64,000 nt of DNA from Epiperipatus broadwayi. Lineage: Eukaryota; Onychophora; Udeonychophora; Euonychophora; Peripatidae. The position numbers were made by a program, and so were the translations under genes. Positions 48,917-61,776 of the stretch are shown in pieces (the first letter of the stretch is position 1; each line of letters begins with the position of its first letter). A model generated the notes under the pieces. The model ran no database searches, had not been told where the DNA came from, and saw nothing but the letters and a program-made list of their open reading frames with translations. The stretch covers positions 3,513,482 to 3,577,481 of the forward strand of contig JAQFVV010006309.1 of assembly GCA_028023455.1 (NCBI GenBank). Direction: 5' to 3'.

Positions 48917-50744
48917 TGTACCGAGATACATCAGGAAGGAGTGTGTTTTCTTCGGAGTTACACATAATTTTGGAGAAATATAAATTAATAAAAGATTTGT
49001 TTAAATATTTAATAAAAATAAAAGGTCTTGTAGGGTTTAATAAAATAAAAAAAATTTTTATCATAGAAGGATTTATGGTTAAAAGCATAAATTAGACAGT
49101 TTTATAAGATATAATTTTAGGATCACATTTAAATAAAACTTAAAGAATTAAAAACTTGATTTAATTAAAACTTGATTTAATTGAAATTTGATTTAAGATT
49201 GCTTTTAGAAAAAAAAAAAAAAAAGCAAGGTGGAGTTCGTTTTGTCTTATAAAAAAAAAAAAGGGAATATAATCAAAGGAATGTAATAAACAATGGGAGC
49301 TAATGACAAACATAAGAAATTTCCATTAAACGGCTAATTAGTGAAATAACTCTAACAAAGAAATTGAAATTTGCAATCATCTAAAGAATGACCAATGAAA
49401 CTGTGTAGAGAGTCGAAAGAAAAGAAATAATTGTCCAATAGCAGAAATTCAGAATGTAGATTGAATCCGCAAGATAAGGACCATAAATATAAAAAGTGCG
49501 AACTTTCTATTGTTATAGTTATTAGATTGAATTTGATATTATGATTAAAATTTGATTTTGATTCGGTTCGGTTGATTATTCTTAAATTCATATTATTAAT
49601 ATACGTCCAAAGTTAAATAAAACATAATGCTGCATTGTTAAACCCATCATGTGGACAGCCGGCCAAATCCTTCCATGCAATACCAACAGCAGACAGTTTG
49701 AAGGTCGATCATGTTCGCGTAAAACAAGAAGGAAGCGGAGTGTCCATGGTGAAGCCCACAGGATCCCAATGACATCGGGAAAAGGATCGCAAAGAGTTAG
49801 CGCTAATTGACCGAAGGAAATACTATCAGAAGCTACGCTCGGAACTAGGCATAAAAGAGAGTGCTAGGTAATATTTATTTTATTCTTGATTCACTAATTA
49901 AAAGCCGTAGTAATGTATGGAATAATAAACTTTGAACTTTATGTTACGAACAATAATTACTAATTGTCTTTAGCTTCATTATCAAGGGATTTTTATTGTG
50001 ATTTCAAATATATGTGTGTGCGTATAATTATTTTCTAAATGTATCTATAATATGATATTTTTTTGTTATATTAAATATTATCTAAATTTGAGCAAAAGTG
50101 TAATTAATTATATTATAAGACCAAACGAAGTGAAACAGCGTAAACGGAGATTTAATGGGTTAGTGATTATTTAAAAAAGAAAAAAAAGAAAAAAAAAAGG
50201 AAATAAATATCGTAGAGCAAATAAATAATAAATGTTATAATAATGAATTATAGTTTAGAAATGGGATATGAATATCCTATGAGATTATGAGAGCGAAATA
50301 AATTTTAAATTAGAATTTGGGAAAGGAAGCGAGAAAACTAGCGCAGAGAAAGATTCGTAAATTGATTTTTTTAAGTAGGTGGATTTTGTATTTTATTGAT
50401 TGTTTTAGCTGAGCTAGCGGGAGCGGGTACTAGATCATATTGGTCAGGCAGACTTGTCGACAAAGGTCGGCTGGCGCCCATTGGATTTTTTCCTTTAAAT
50501 AAATAAAGAGTTTGGTTGGCTAATGTGTAATCTAGTAAACGAGTATTAATATTATTGGCGAATGTTTGCCAATGATATTGACCACTCTACCCGAGGTACC
50601 GACAGCCCCATATGATAGGATTTTGTGTAAGAGGGAGGTACAAAGTTCTGTATCGAGTCGTTTATAAATATTGAATATTTTATTGATGTTATATAAGTGA
50701 TATTTATAAAAGTTATAAGACGACGTTAAGGGGTGGTAGGTATA
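48917..50744 (+). repeat. 3' LTR
   Basis: 1828 bp, collinear with the 5' LTR. The 73-codon open stretch of the 5' LTR is frameshifted here (GGGAAAAGGATC against GGGAAAGGATT). Confidence 0.9.
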
Positions 50745-50879
50745 ATATATATATATATATATAAGAACATACTACAATTGTGTTAAGGTTAAACAGTCAT
50801 ATTATTTATACCTCTGCTTAAGTTAATTAATTAAATCACTAAGCGGAAATTGAATATCACAAAGATATATGCAAGATAC

Positions 50880-51480
50880 ATAAACTACTTAAATAACTCT
50901 CATCATCATCAACCATTATCAATCCACTGCAGGATGAAGTTCTCTCCAAATTCAATCTGCTCTGATCTCTAGCCTCTCTTTTCCACTTCACACCATCCAT
51001 CCATTTCACATGCAGTTTGTTTCTGGGTCTTTTACAATCTCTTGTAATTCACTTTAATATTTCAACTATCCATCTATTATCATCTTTTCTAGATTTCAGG
51101 TTAATAATTGCCATCTAAAATAAGCATAAAGTATTTTAAGACTTTTTCCTAAGTTTTTCACCTTAATAACTAACTATCTTATCTTCTCTCCTTGCTTGAA
51201 ATTATATTTGAAGCAGGGAAACTGTATAGTCCAATAATGGTTTTGCTTAGCACATTATATGAAATATTCCATATTATAAGAATATTAAATATGACTACAA
51301 TTGAAAACTATAATTATTTTTACTATTCTCAATATTAGATTGAGTTTCCTATATTGAGAGATTTGTGTTTAATCATTTCTTGATTTCCTGGGTTGTCACT
51401 TTTACTGAGTTACTAGTATTATATTAATCCAAAGCTCATCATGTGTTTTCTATGATAGTTCTTAATAAAGTCTAAATAAA
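50880..51480 (-). mobile_element. LINE A 3' fragment
   Basis: Plus strand CATCATCATCAACCATTATC and CTGCAGGATGAAG at 50884-50940 are the reversed LINE A 3' terminus. Matching 3'-domain sequence continues with decay ('ttccacttcacacc', 'catttcacatgcagtttg'). Confidence 0.68.
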
Positions 51481-53157
51481 ATATTCAATATATAAATTTT
51501 TTAATTTTATGTACATATTTAGCTACTACATAGTAACTTGTTTGTTTGCTATTCATAAGCTGCATTAAATTGGAGTTTTTGTTTTATTTTATCTACCTAG
51601 GATTTTTTTTATTGTTCTAAAAAATTAATTTAATGATATTTAATCGTAATTTTTACACTGTAAGTTTTCTTAATTAGAAAATTTAGCAAAAATTTTACAA
51701 AAAATAAGATTGCAATATATTTGGAAGTAAACCAATCATCACACATGCACCATTTTAGCATAAAATGGCATACCCTTATCAGTAAGCAAAGATTTTAAAG
51801 AACAAGTAAAAAATAAATATTTATCAAAAAATAAGATTGTAAAATATATAACTTTCAAAATGAGTCTCTACTTTTTTATATTATAGGTTAATTCATTTTA
51901 TAATATAATATTATAAAAATTCAGTTGTTCTTAAAGTATATTTACTAATGATTTTACAAATTTATAAAAATATATACTCTAGTTTATTTTAGTATAAAAA
52001 CTAAACAATTTAAAAATTTTTGAACATATTATCTCACCTCACTGCTACTGCATGTGATTCAGAACATGTGGACACATTTTATATACAATAGTTTTTTTAT
52101 TTTTATTACAGATAGACTACTATGAACTAAAAATCTGATTTCAAATCTCTTTTGCATTTAGAAAATATTTGAAAATGAAAAGTCATTCAAATACAAATTT
52201 ATAATTATATTGGTAAAATAATTAAAAATTAATTAGAATGTAACTTAAATAGAATTTATTAGTGAATATTCAATTAGAAAGGTGATTTGATGAAAAATAA
52301 TTTTAAATTTTAATACTACACTATAAAAAATGTTGCACCTTTTTTATGATTAAAAGTGATGATAAAAATGAGAAATGCTTTAAACATTTAATAAATGAAA
52401 TATCGGTAAATGTTTTAAAAAAATATTAAATTAAAAATGTATTGAAATCCATTATCTACTTCCATTTACTTGAAATTTTGTATTTTTAAATTGAAAAATA
52501 TTCATAATAAAAGTTAAAGCTTTTTTGTACATCTTTTTAAAAACTGATGTAACATTAAAATGGCCACTTTACAAAAATTCTGCTTACATTTTGAAAATAG
52601 GTATTTAGCATAGAATTGTAAACTTTTTTGTGATTTTTAGTAGAAGAGATTAATCTGTGGATAATAATACTTGACACTTAAAATATTTCGTGGTTTGCAA
52701 TATCATGTAATCATTTTTTATTTTGACAGCCTGGGATTTTAACATGTCTAATATTATTATGGCTATCATCATAATACTATCAATACTCACATTAATAACT
52801 ATGATATGTGATTTTATAATTTCATCAAAAAAATGAAGTCTGATTTCCATAAAGAGTCATTATTTTGCATACTGATGCATGCAACTTGTAGAAAAAGCCA
52901 TAAGATATTTGCAAAATAATCACTATTTTAATTATTTACTTCCAACTTACACATTGTATATATAAATAGGTATCGAAATACATGTAATTATCAGTTAGAA
53001 ATATAGAATTTAGTAAAATCAATTTTATATATTTTTAATACTTGATATTTATACTTTAAAAGCTTTTGATTTGATTTTGTAGATAATTGACAATTTCATT
53101 ATGTTTGAGAAAATTGAGACTCAATAGTGTGATCATGTTTCTCTATTTCTTAATGAC
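51481..53157. other. AT-rich non-coding stretch
   Basis: Nothing supported. Confidence 0.45.
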
Positions 53158-53690
53158 ACAATTAAGTTCCAGGTATATAAAGAATACTGTATTTCAAATA
53201 TTGCACATTAAGCCTGCATCCTGCCCATGCCTCTTTTATATATTTAAATGGATAAGGTCTTCTACATGAGGGGTCAGAGTGACTCGAGATCAACATGGGC
53301 ATAACAATAATATTAACATCAGCATGGGATTTGGGAATTCCATCATCAGATTTTCAATGGTATGGATGGCTGAAGAGTTGGAAGTTGGACTAGATCGAAG
53401 CCTGTCCATTAAAGTATGATGATTTACTATCTTAATATAAACTGTGCTCTGTTCATAAATGTGTGTGGGAAATGATGATCAGGACCAACTGATGAGTTCT
53501 GGTTCAGCACAAAATATGTATATTGGTGATTAATTATATTTTCTACATGTGTGTAGTCATATATATCAGTGGTATGAGATAGTGTGGATAGTTGAAGGGT
53601 GCTTGAAAGTCTGTGTTCAAATCCCCTATATTTACAATTAAGTTTCAGGTATATGGAGAATGTCTGTATTTCAAATATTAATGACACACA
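53158..53690 (+). repeat. Direct-repeat-flanked block, possible SINE
   Basis: About 45 bp (ACAATTAAGTT.CAGGTATAT..AGAAT...CTGTATTTCAAATATT) occur at 53158-53202 and 53633-53680. The block between is less AT-rich and ends with a tRNA-like stretch (GTGGTATGAGATAGTGTGG, then GTGTTCAAATCCCC at about 53617). It could be a partial tandem duplication of a tRNA-derived SINE. Confidence 0.4.
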
Positions 53691-53699
53691 CAAAAAAAA

Positions 53700-54890
53700 A
53701 ACTTTAACATCTGAGTTACATTTTGTTGTTTATGATGACATTTTTTTTATGAAAAAGCTTTAAAATACTAATAATGTTTTTAGTAGGGGTGGTGGTGTTA
53801 TTTTCAACCTTTAAGAACAAGATTCAGAAATATAAGTAAAGTTATGTAAAACAATATCAATGTATTATCCTTAAACAATGTAAATAAAAAAAGAATATTA
53901 AAATCATAAATTTAATCAATTTTGTGATATGGCAGCAGCATAATCTCATTTATTAATATTTTTTGACTAATACTGAAAACACATCCTTTTTTTTCTTTTG
54001 TTTTTCAATCTTTCCTAAATTTTGATGTGATACAGTATTTTATGCAATAAAATGATTTCTAAGTTTAAATCTAAAACTTTTATGAAATTTAAGAAAAATT
54101 GTAAAGTATCTTTTCTTAAGAAATAAAATAAAAATTTTTAATTTAGTAGTGACACAAAAGAACTGTAAAATGTTCTTTTATTGTGCAAAAGCTTAAAATT
54201 TGAAAAGTCTAAATGAAAATCTGAAATGGATGGCAAATAGAACTAATTATACAGGTTCTGAAATCTGTAGGAGTTTATCAAAACAAGTAAAATAATGATA
54301 GTCTGCTGATAATGAGAAAATTAATGCATTTCAATGGGAAAAAATATTTTCTCAAGCTTGTTTAATTGCAATGAAAATATTACACTTCACTACTAATTTT
54401 ATTTTAAAAAATAATAATACAGTACAATTTTTTATTTCTTGTTTTTTGAATGAATGAATGTAAATGAATGAACAGTCATATAGTAAATAAGTATATAAAT
54501 GTGATCCCATAGTCTATTATTAATAATTATATTATTTTTTTCTATTTTGTTTATAGTATAATCATAATTTTTATATGCATATTATACACATAAAAAATGT
54601 GTTATGTGTGTGTGTGTTGAAAATGTACACTTAAACAATACTTGTTCTATTGTAATCAAAGCTTATCAATAAAATGTGAACTATTATTATATGCAATATA
54701 TTATGCCCATAAACAGTCTTAAAATAAAATATAGTAGATATCATGCCTTCACTGCAGTTAATTTTCTGTTTTTATATAATGCAAACAGACATTATTTGTT
54801 TTTATATATATTTAAATATTACTATAATGAAAATTAATATGACTGGACTAACACTCAACACCAAAATGATTTCAGTATTTAGCTGTGTTT
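53700..54890. other. AT-rich non-coding stretch
   Basis: Nothing supported. Confidence 0.45.
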
Positions 54891-54954
54891 ACTACGAATT
54901 CCCTGATTACGGACCCAGGCTGCCATTTGATGACTACTTTTTATTTAGGTACTT

Positions 54955-55836
54955 AAAACTGCAGATCACTTTCAAGTGAAGGAAAATTGCAAGAATTAGA
55001 AGAAGAACTGTCTTATATTAAATGGGACATTATTGGACTTTGTGAAGTTAGAAGAAAAGGTGAAGAGACAATTGATTTAACAAGTGGACATGTACTGTAT
55101 TATAAAGGCACAAATATTGGAAATACAAGTGGAGTATGATTCATTATAAATAAAAAGTGGAAGAACAACATTGTGGAGATTGATGGTGTATCAGACAGAG
55201 TGGCAAGATTAGTTATACAACTTAATAGCAGATACCAAATGCATATAATTCAGGTTTATGCCCCAACAAGTGCTCACAGTGAAGTAGTAGAAGATTTTTA
55301 TATGGATGTACAAAAGGCTTTCAATCAGAGTAAACAATGTATGGTAGACTTTAATGCTAGAATTGGTAAACAAACGAAAGATGAAAGTGCTGTCGGTAAT
55401 TTTGGTTATGGTAATAGAAATGAGAGAGGAACATAGACTAGTGGAGTTTGGTGAAAAAGAAAAACTTTATATTATGAATTCTTTTTTTGAGAAAAATGTT
55501 AAAAGGAAATGGACATGGAAGCATCCCAATGAAGGTACAGCAGAATTGGGTTATATTTTGACTAACAGAAAATACATATTTCAAGATTGTAATATTCTTA
55601 ATAAATTTAACACAGGAAGTGATCATCAATTAGTAAGATGTAAGATACGTGTTAATGCAAAACTAGAGAGACAAAAATTATTAAGAAAAACAATTTTTAC
55701 AGTTAATATTCCTAATCTTCAGAAACATTCTAATGAATTTAAATTAGAACTTACAAATCGGTTTCAAGTATTAGTAGATTTTGAACATGATTCAGATTTG
55801 AATGAAATTAATATGAAAATAACTGATACACTTTGA
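54955..55836 (+). pseudogene. LINE A endonuclease domain, broken
   Basis: The frame begins LKTADHFQVKEGKLQELEEEL, then WDIIGLCEVRRKGEE (catalytic Glu of the endonuclease family). It continues with HIIQVYAPTS, DFNARIGK and, after a frame change near 55430, TWKHPNEGTAELGYILTNRK and FNTGSDHQLVRCKI (catalytic SDH). A TGA replaces a glycine codon in SGV.FIINKKW (about 55138). The DFNARIG motif is preceded by V where family members have G. Known role: nicks target DNA for target-primed reverse transcription. Not functional in this copy. Confidence 0.82.
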
Positions 55837-55912
55837 AAAACTGCAACAAAGATAGGTGGAAGAAAAAAAGCAGCAATTGACCTATTAAATTTCTATTGAT
55901 ACTAGAGAATTT

Positions 55913-57740
55913 ATGAAGAAAAGAAGGAATATGAAGATATACAAAAATGATGCACTAAAAAGGATTGAATACCTCGTATTTTGTAAAATGGTACAGAAAA
56001 GAGTTGAAAATGATATAAGAAAGTATAAATGTGAACTAGTAAGGAAAGCTGTAGAAGAAAATAAAAGTCTCAAGAATGTAAAACAATATTTTGGTATTGG
56101 TAGGAAATTTATATCTGCAATAAGAAAAAAAGATGGAATTATTACGAAAAAGAGAGATGACATTATAAAATGGGTAGAATACTCTTATCAAGAATTATAT
56201 AGTAATAAAGAACAAGTACCTCCTATTTCTATTATATCTTCTGAATTGCCCAGAATTTTAAATGAAGAAGTGAAGCATGCAATTAAATGTATGAAGAAAG
56301 GAAAGGTTCCAGGTAATGATGGAATTATAATTGATATATTAAAAGAAGCAGGTGAAGAAATATAATTTTTTTTAGCAAAGTTATATACCAAATGTCTAAA
56401 TGATAAAGATGTACCAGATGATTGGAAGAATGCAGTAATAATATTAATATTTAAAAAAGGTGATAAAGAAGATATTAGAAATTACAGACCTATCAGCCTT
56501 TTATCAGTTTTATACAAAAAATTTTACCAAGATAATTACAACTCGCCTACAAAGAACATTGGATTTCCACCAACCAAGGGAACAAGCTGGATTTAAAAGT
56601 GGTTTTAGTACAGTAGATCATATCCAGGTATTGAGAGAAGTTATAGAAAGGACAAATGAATATGAGTTGCCATTATGTTTTGGATTTGTAGATTATGAAA
56701 AGGCATTTGATTCTATAAACATTTCTTCAGTGATTAAAGCATTGGTTCATCAAGGTATAGATCCAGAATATTGTCATATTTTAAAGAATATTTATAAAAA
56801 TGCAACAGCAACAATTAGATTACATAATGATACTGGGAAAGTCAACATTGAGAAAGGTGTAAGACAAGGTGACTCCATATCTCCAAAACTTTTTACAGCA
56901 GTGTTGCAAGAAATATTTTATGGATTAAAATGGGAAACTAAAGGAGTTAAAGTAAATGGCGATTATTTAAGTTATTTAGATTTTGCAGATGATATAGTTG
57001 TTTTTGCAAATAATGCTTCTGAGCTGCAGAAAATGTTGCAGGAGTTATCAGATGAAAGTAAGAAAGTAGGACTAAAGATAAATGTTAAAAAGACTTAAGT
57101 AATGTTTAATCGATTTGCTCAAAATATGAAAAAAAGATTGATTATGATGAATTAGAAGAAGTTAACAGTTACAAATACCTTGGTCAGATTATTAATACAA
57201 ATGGAAACATAATGGATGAAATTAATCATAGAATTAAACTTGGTTGGAGTGCTTTTGGTAGAAATAACTTGATACTAAAAGGAAATATGCCTATGATGTT
57301 TGAAAAGGAAGATTTTTAACAAATGTGTTTTACCAATTTTTACTTATGGATCTGAGACTTAGACACTTAATAGAAGAGTAATACAGAGACTCCAGACCAC
57401 TCAAAGAAGTATGGAGAGATGCATGTTGGGAGTAACAAGAAGAGATTGAAAACGCAATGTATGGGTAAGAGAACAAACAGGTGTTACTGACCTCATTGAA
57501 AAAAATTAAAAGATTGAAGTGGAGTTGGGCTGGACATATTGCTAGAAGAGATGATAATAGATGGACAATTGAAATCATAAAATGAAATCCAAGAGATTGT
57601 AAAAGACCCAGAAAGAGACCACATGTGAGATGGATGGATGAAATAAGAAAGTATGCAGGGATGATATGGAGAAGAGAAGCTAAAGATCGGAGAAGATGGA
57701 TTAAACTTGGAGAGACCTTCATCCTGCAGTGGATTGATAA
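55913..57740 (+). pseudogene. LINE A reverse transcriptase and C-terminal region, broken
   Basis: It starts with a basic linker (55913-56365) carrying VKHAIKCMKKGKVPGNDGI, then DDWKNAVIILIFKKGD and NYRPISLLSVLYK. After a one-base shift near 56515 it continues to GFVDYEKAFDSI (motif A), GVRQGDSISPKLF (motif B) and YLDFADDIVVF (motif C). A stop at 57096 follows NVKKT. The thumb and tail remain recognisable: YKYLGQIINTNGNIMDEIN, FTYGSET.TLNRR, WAGHIARRDDNRW, RRWIKLGETFILQWIDNG. RT copies the element's RNA into the nicked target; all core aspartates are present but the frame is broken. Confidence 0.85.
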
Positions 57741-57764
57741 TGGTTGATGATGATGACTACGAAT

Positions 57765-59096
57765 GGTTTTTTTGTTGTGTGTGTTTTGTTAATATCTTAT
57801 TTAGAAAAATTATTAATATAATTACGATTTTATTTATAAAACTGTTACAAACAGAATTGTTTTAGGACTAATGAAGTTAATTAAATTCAGTAATAGCTTT
57901 CGTAATTTATAAAGTAAACCAATTTAAAATAATTATTGTAATTTAAGATAAGATTATTTTATCAAAAGAAAATAAATTAATTTTCTAAAAAAGTATTATT
58001 CAGTGTTACTTTTTTTATATGCATCTTTAAAACAAACGAAATTTAAAAGTAAATTATAACATTGCCATTTTAAAAAGACTATTTAAGTTTTATATTTTGT
58101 GTTTGCCCCTCCCCTCCAAAAAAAAAAAAAAAAACGAACTGCTTTCAATCTTTGTTTCGCATGTAGTGGATAAAGAAACTGAATAAAACATTCACGTACA
58201 AAGAATATTCATATTAAAGTCGGCTAAATGATGAGGTCCTTCAGAGTTGAGTGCCAGCCAACTAGCCAGATAATTAATCAGTCTGCGCTGATGATTAAAG
58301 CTTTTATCACCAATGACAATTTGGCGTTCAAAAGCTCTTGAATATTTTTTATGCTAATTCATCTTAAAATAGTGAATAAGTTTTTTATAAGAAAAAAAAA
58401 TCTTTAAATGGATTTAATATGTTTTTTTAAAAAGCATTATATAAAATGATATGCAACTGTATATTATGACAGTCACTCTAAATAAATAAAAAAGCATTTC
58501 AACTTAAAATGTCATCAGAAAATTTAAAGAATACTTCATAACTATACATATATATGAATTTTAATAATGTGTCTGCACGTATATATATTCACTGATTTGC
58601 ATTCAGCTATCATGCTATATATTTTAGTGACAAAATATGTTTATCATAGCATATAAAGATGTTTGGATGCATATATAAAATGATCGCTGAATAAATAGAA
58701 TTATAGAGAATTGAATGATTGAATGAATAGCAGTTTTTTTTAACTATTTAAAATTTAACTATAAAATTATTGAATATAAAAGACAATGCAAACTAGAAAT
58801 ACAGAAACTGAAACTTAATTGCTCTAAAAATATAAATAACTCAAAGAAAAAAGCTGTATTACAGATGTAAACATAATAAAAATTCTTAAACTATATAAAA
58901 ATGTAAGTAAGAGAAAAAGACATGTAAGAAATTATTTTAAAAAGCATATAAATGTGGTTAGTATAATTCTGCAAATTATGATGATGTTTTTATTTATTTT
59001 TTAAATTGGACCTCACTTTATTATGAAAACACAAATGTTGGAATCTCAAATGGAAATGCATATGAGAATAATGTTGCACTTATTGATAGTGTAAAC
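57765..59096. other. Non-coding stretch with one less repetitive patch
   Basis: Mostly AT-rich. The patch at 58200-58340 is higher complexity and listed separately. Confidence 0.45.
58205..58345. other. Higher-complexity patch, possible conserved non-coding element
   Basis: About 140 bp of balanced composition ('gcgctgatgattaaagcttttatcaccaatgacaatttggcg') with ATTA/TAAT cores. No long open frame and no transposon hallmarks. Function unknown. Confidence 0.25.
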
Positions 59097-59205
59097 ATCA
59101 TCATCATCATCATTGTCAAGCATTATCAATCCATTGCAGAATGAAGGTCTCTCCAAGTTCTATTCATCTTCTCCTATCTCTAGCCTCTCTTCTCTAAGTT
59201 GTAAG
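59097..59205 (-). mobile_element. LINE A 3' end fragment (about 110 bp)
   Basis: Plus strand (CAT)n, then 'tatcaatccattgcagaatgaaggtctctccaagttc' and 'atctctagcctctcttctc', is the reversed LINE A 3' end with its tail. Confidence 0.75.
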
Positions 59206-59209
59206 GGTA

Positions 59210-60740
59210 GCTTACGATCCTGTCGAAACCAGCCTTTATTTATCCACACAAGCCCATTTAAAAAATAAGCTTAACTAACAGATAGTTGAATATACACTAT
59301 CATTTTTTTTTAAACATACACATATATATATAAACGCGATTAATGTTTGTTTTATTAAGTACTAAATTAAACAAAGGTCATAATGAACTAATTTCTATTG
59401 TTTAATGAAAAGTAAAAAAAAAACCAGTTAAAGAAATTTTTCATATATACATATATACTAACAATGAGTTATTTATAAATGTGTTGAACGTCACGAATAA
59501 AGACTTAGACTTAGTGTAGACATAGTGATGACCTAATGTCAAACCAATCACTAGACAACCAACTATGGAAGATGAAAGTAGAATTCTATTACGTAATTTT
59601 ATTTTCTAACTGCGCTCAATATAATACAACAATAGACAGCTACAGCAATAGAAAAGGAAATGGAAAAGCTCATATACTAAATACTGGAAACTAAGCAGGG
59701 TATAAAAGAAAACCCAGTTCATTTCTGCCATCTTTTGTTATTCTTCAAATGATACAAGAACTGTACAAAGCTAACTTTCAAAGATCAAATGTTCGAATCC
59801 AAGAGAAAATGGACAATTTGTTCAAACATTTCAGTTTATCCATATAATCTTCATAGCACAAGATTATAAGAAAGTACAATTGACATTTTAAACAGAGAAA
59901 AGTTTGATAAATTCATACAGTTTGACAAAAGAACTGAACTGATTTTAAATTGAAATTTAAAAATAAAAACTGCTAATATTCGAACACTGAGAGAAAAGAA
60001 GTAAAATATTGCCAGCATATATATAAATGATGAAGTTTTTTTTTTAATATATAAACCGTTAAATGCCAAATAGTAAATTAAGAAAAAGTAAATCTATTAT
60101 GAACTGCAACACAATATATTCTGACTAAATTAATATTGTCATAGGGCTGGATTTCTACAGTCCTACCATAAAGGTGCAATGATTTGATCCATTTGCCTAT
60201 AAAATGCCTAAAGAAACATCAAAAGTCCTACAATAAGTGTCTAAATGGACCCAGAAGGGAAGCAACTGCAGAAAATGGAAACAACATCATTCCAAGCACA
60301 TTGCCGAGGAATTTTAGTGGGTGATGAATGACTTACCGAGGAAGAATGTTCCAAAGAGAGATAGACTGTATCCATAAGAGACATTATTGGTAAATTCATA
60401 GACATTAATCAAGATGAACCAATGAATGTTGATTTATTATATTTATTTGTTTATATTTGTTTGTAAAAAATCTAGTTTTATTTTATTCCCATAATTAGTC
60501 ATTTAAATGTGCCTAGAACTTAGAAGAGTCCACTATGCTTGAAAGCAACAAAATGAGGGGGGAGGGTGGATTATTAAGTTAGACAAAATATTTTCTTATG
60601 TTAAATAAAGTTTAGGTCAGCTTTCCCTCCATAGTGATGAAATTTGATCATCATCATTATGATATAGAATGAGGTAAGATTTTTTGATACTATTCCATAT
60701 TAAGCACATACACTATTACAGGACAGAGTTTGTGTTAATG
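59210..60740. other. Non-coding stretch
   Basis: No gene recognised. Patches at 59740-59830 and 60130-60370 are less AT-rich and may be old repeats (a B-box-like GTTCGAATCC lies at 59793). Confidence 0.4.
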
Positions 60741-60745
60741 TTAAC

Positions 60746-60799
60746 TAACAATTGTTTATCTTTATTTTTCCATTAACAATTGTTTGTCTTTATTTTTCC
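60746..60799 (+). repeat. 28-bp tandem duplication
   Basis: TAACAATTGTTTATCTTTATTTTTCC is repeated with one substitution (TTATC to TTGTC). Confidence 0.85.
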
Positions 60800-60974
60800 G
60801 ATATAAATGACTAATCTTGTGTAGATGCTCTTTCCTATCAACTTTAGAGAATAGCATTAACTGGAATTGGATGACGAGGCTATCATGGATATACTTGTAT
60901 AATATAAATTAGTTAGTCAGCTTCACAGTCAATTTAATAAAGTATATATTTTTTATTTTATTTAGTCTATAATT

Positions 60975-61140
60975 AATGCCTTGTTAGGTACTTTTACCAT
61001 GGGAAGGATTGGAATAGTGAAAACAATTAATTGATGATATGGTAGAAATACATCCTTTTTTCCATATGTCAACGCATTGACGGGAAGCAAACCTGAGCCA
61101 GCTGCTTGGAAGGCAGCTATGATAACTGCTAGGCCACCAA
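60975..61140 (-). repeat. tRNA-derived SINE-like unit
   Basis: On the minus strand GGTGGCCTAGCAGTTATC resembles an A box and GGTTTGCTTCCCG a B box about 45 bases on. A 3' part follows ('ttgttttcactattccaatcc'). The two overlapping minus frames here are incidental. Confidence 0.5.
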
Positions 61141-61380
61141 TGATTGACATTCTTTATTATGTTTAAAATTTTGAATTTTTGTTTTGTTGTATAAATAAAT
61201 GTTGTTAACTTGATTTTCATTAAATTGGTCTTTAGTTTATCAAAATCATTTATACATTCACTCATCAACTTATAACCAGATATATATACATGCACACACA
61301 TTTCATTCTTATATAATAATACAGTAATATGATTGAATGGATCTTTAAATCAATTGGAACTTTTATAGAGCATTTGCTAT

Positions 61381-61418
61381 CTAGTGTAAATTTACCCCTC
61401 TAGTGTAAATTTACCCCC
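61381..61418 (+). repeat. 19-bp tandem duplication
   Basis: CTAGTGTAAATTTACCCCT is repeated head to tail with one terminal difference. Confidence 0.85.
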
Positions 61419-61776
61419 AAAGAGAGCCAAGTGCAAATTTCTCCCTGAGTTTGAATACTGAGGCATAATGAAATATGAAAGAGGGGTGAGGTATGGATGA
61501 ACTAGCCCAAATTGTATCTAAATTTAATGTGTAAGCTTAGAGCTAGCCCATTGGAGGTAGGTATGATCATAGGCTAGGCACTTCACATCATCCTACCCAA
61601 AGACCTAGGTCTTGACTGTAGTGAGATGTATCCCATATTTTCTGGTGGATAGTTACATGTGGCTCCCAAAGTGTGTCATGAAACAGGAGATTCTAAGGAG
61701 GTCTACCGATTGGATTGGTAAATTTTAAAAAAATATATATTTTTTTGTTTGTGAACTTTATTATTTTTCCCAAATT
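61419..61776. other. Non-coding stretch
   Basis: Less AT-rich than average. No gene or known repeat recognised. Confidence 0.4.

Larger units (their letters stand above)
45428..50744 (+). mobile_element. Gag-only LTR retrotransposon (TR-GAG-like), structurally complete
   Basis: Two long direct repeats (45428-47249 and 48917-50744) flank a 1667-bp interior. The interior contains, in order, a primer-binding site two bases after the left LTR, a gag frame and a polypurine tract abutting the right LTR. LTR termini are TGTACC...GGTATA. It inserted into (TA)n with ATAT-type flanks. No protease, RT, RNase H or integrase is present, so mobility would need an autonomous partner. LTR identity of roughly 98% (about 30 substitutions by eye plus small indels) marks it as the youngest large element here. 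Gag style and tRNA primer suggest Ty3/gypsy, but without pol this is not certain. Confidence 0.88.
54900..57755 (+). mobile_element. LINE A reference copy (RTE-like non-LTR retrotransposon)
   Basis: 2856 bp flanked by the exact 9-bp duplication ACTACGAAT (54891-54899 and 57756-57764). It encodes an apurinic-type endonuclease followed by reverse transcriptase, with no RNase H and no separate ORF1, and ends in a short 3' region and TGATGATG tail. This layout is typical of the RTE clade. Frameshifts lie near 55430, 55880 and 56515. In-frame stops lie at about 55138, 55834, 56363 and 57096. It is the best-preserved LINE A here and serves as reference for seven other fragments. Confidence 0.88.
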
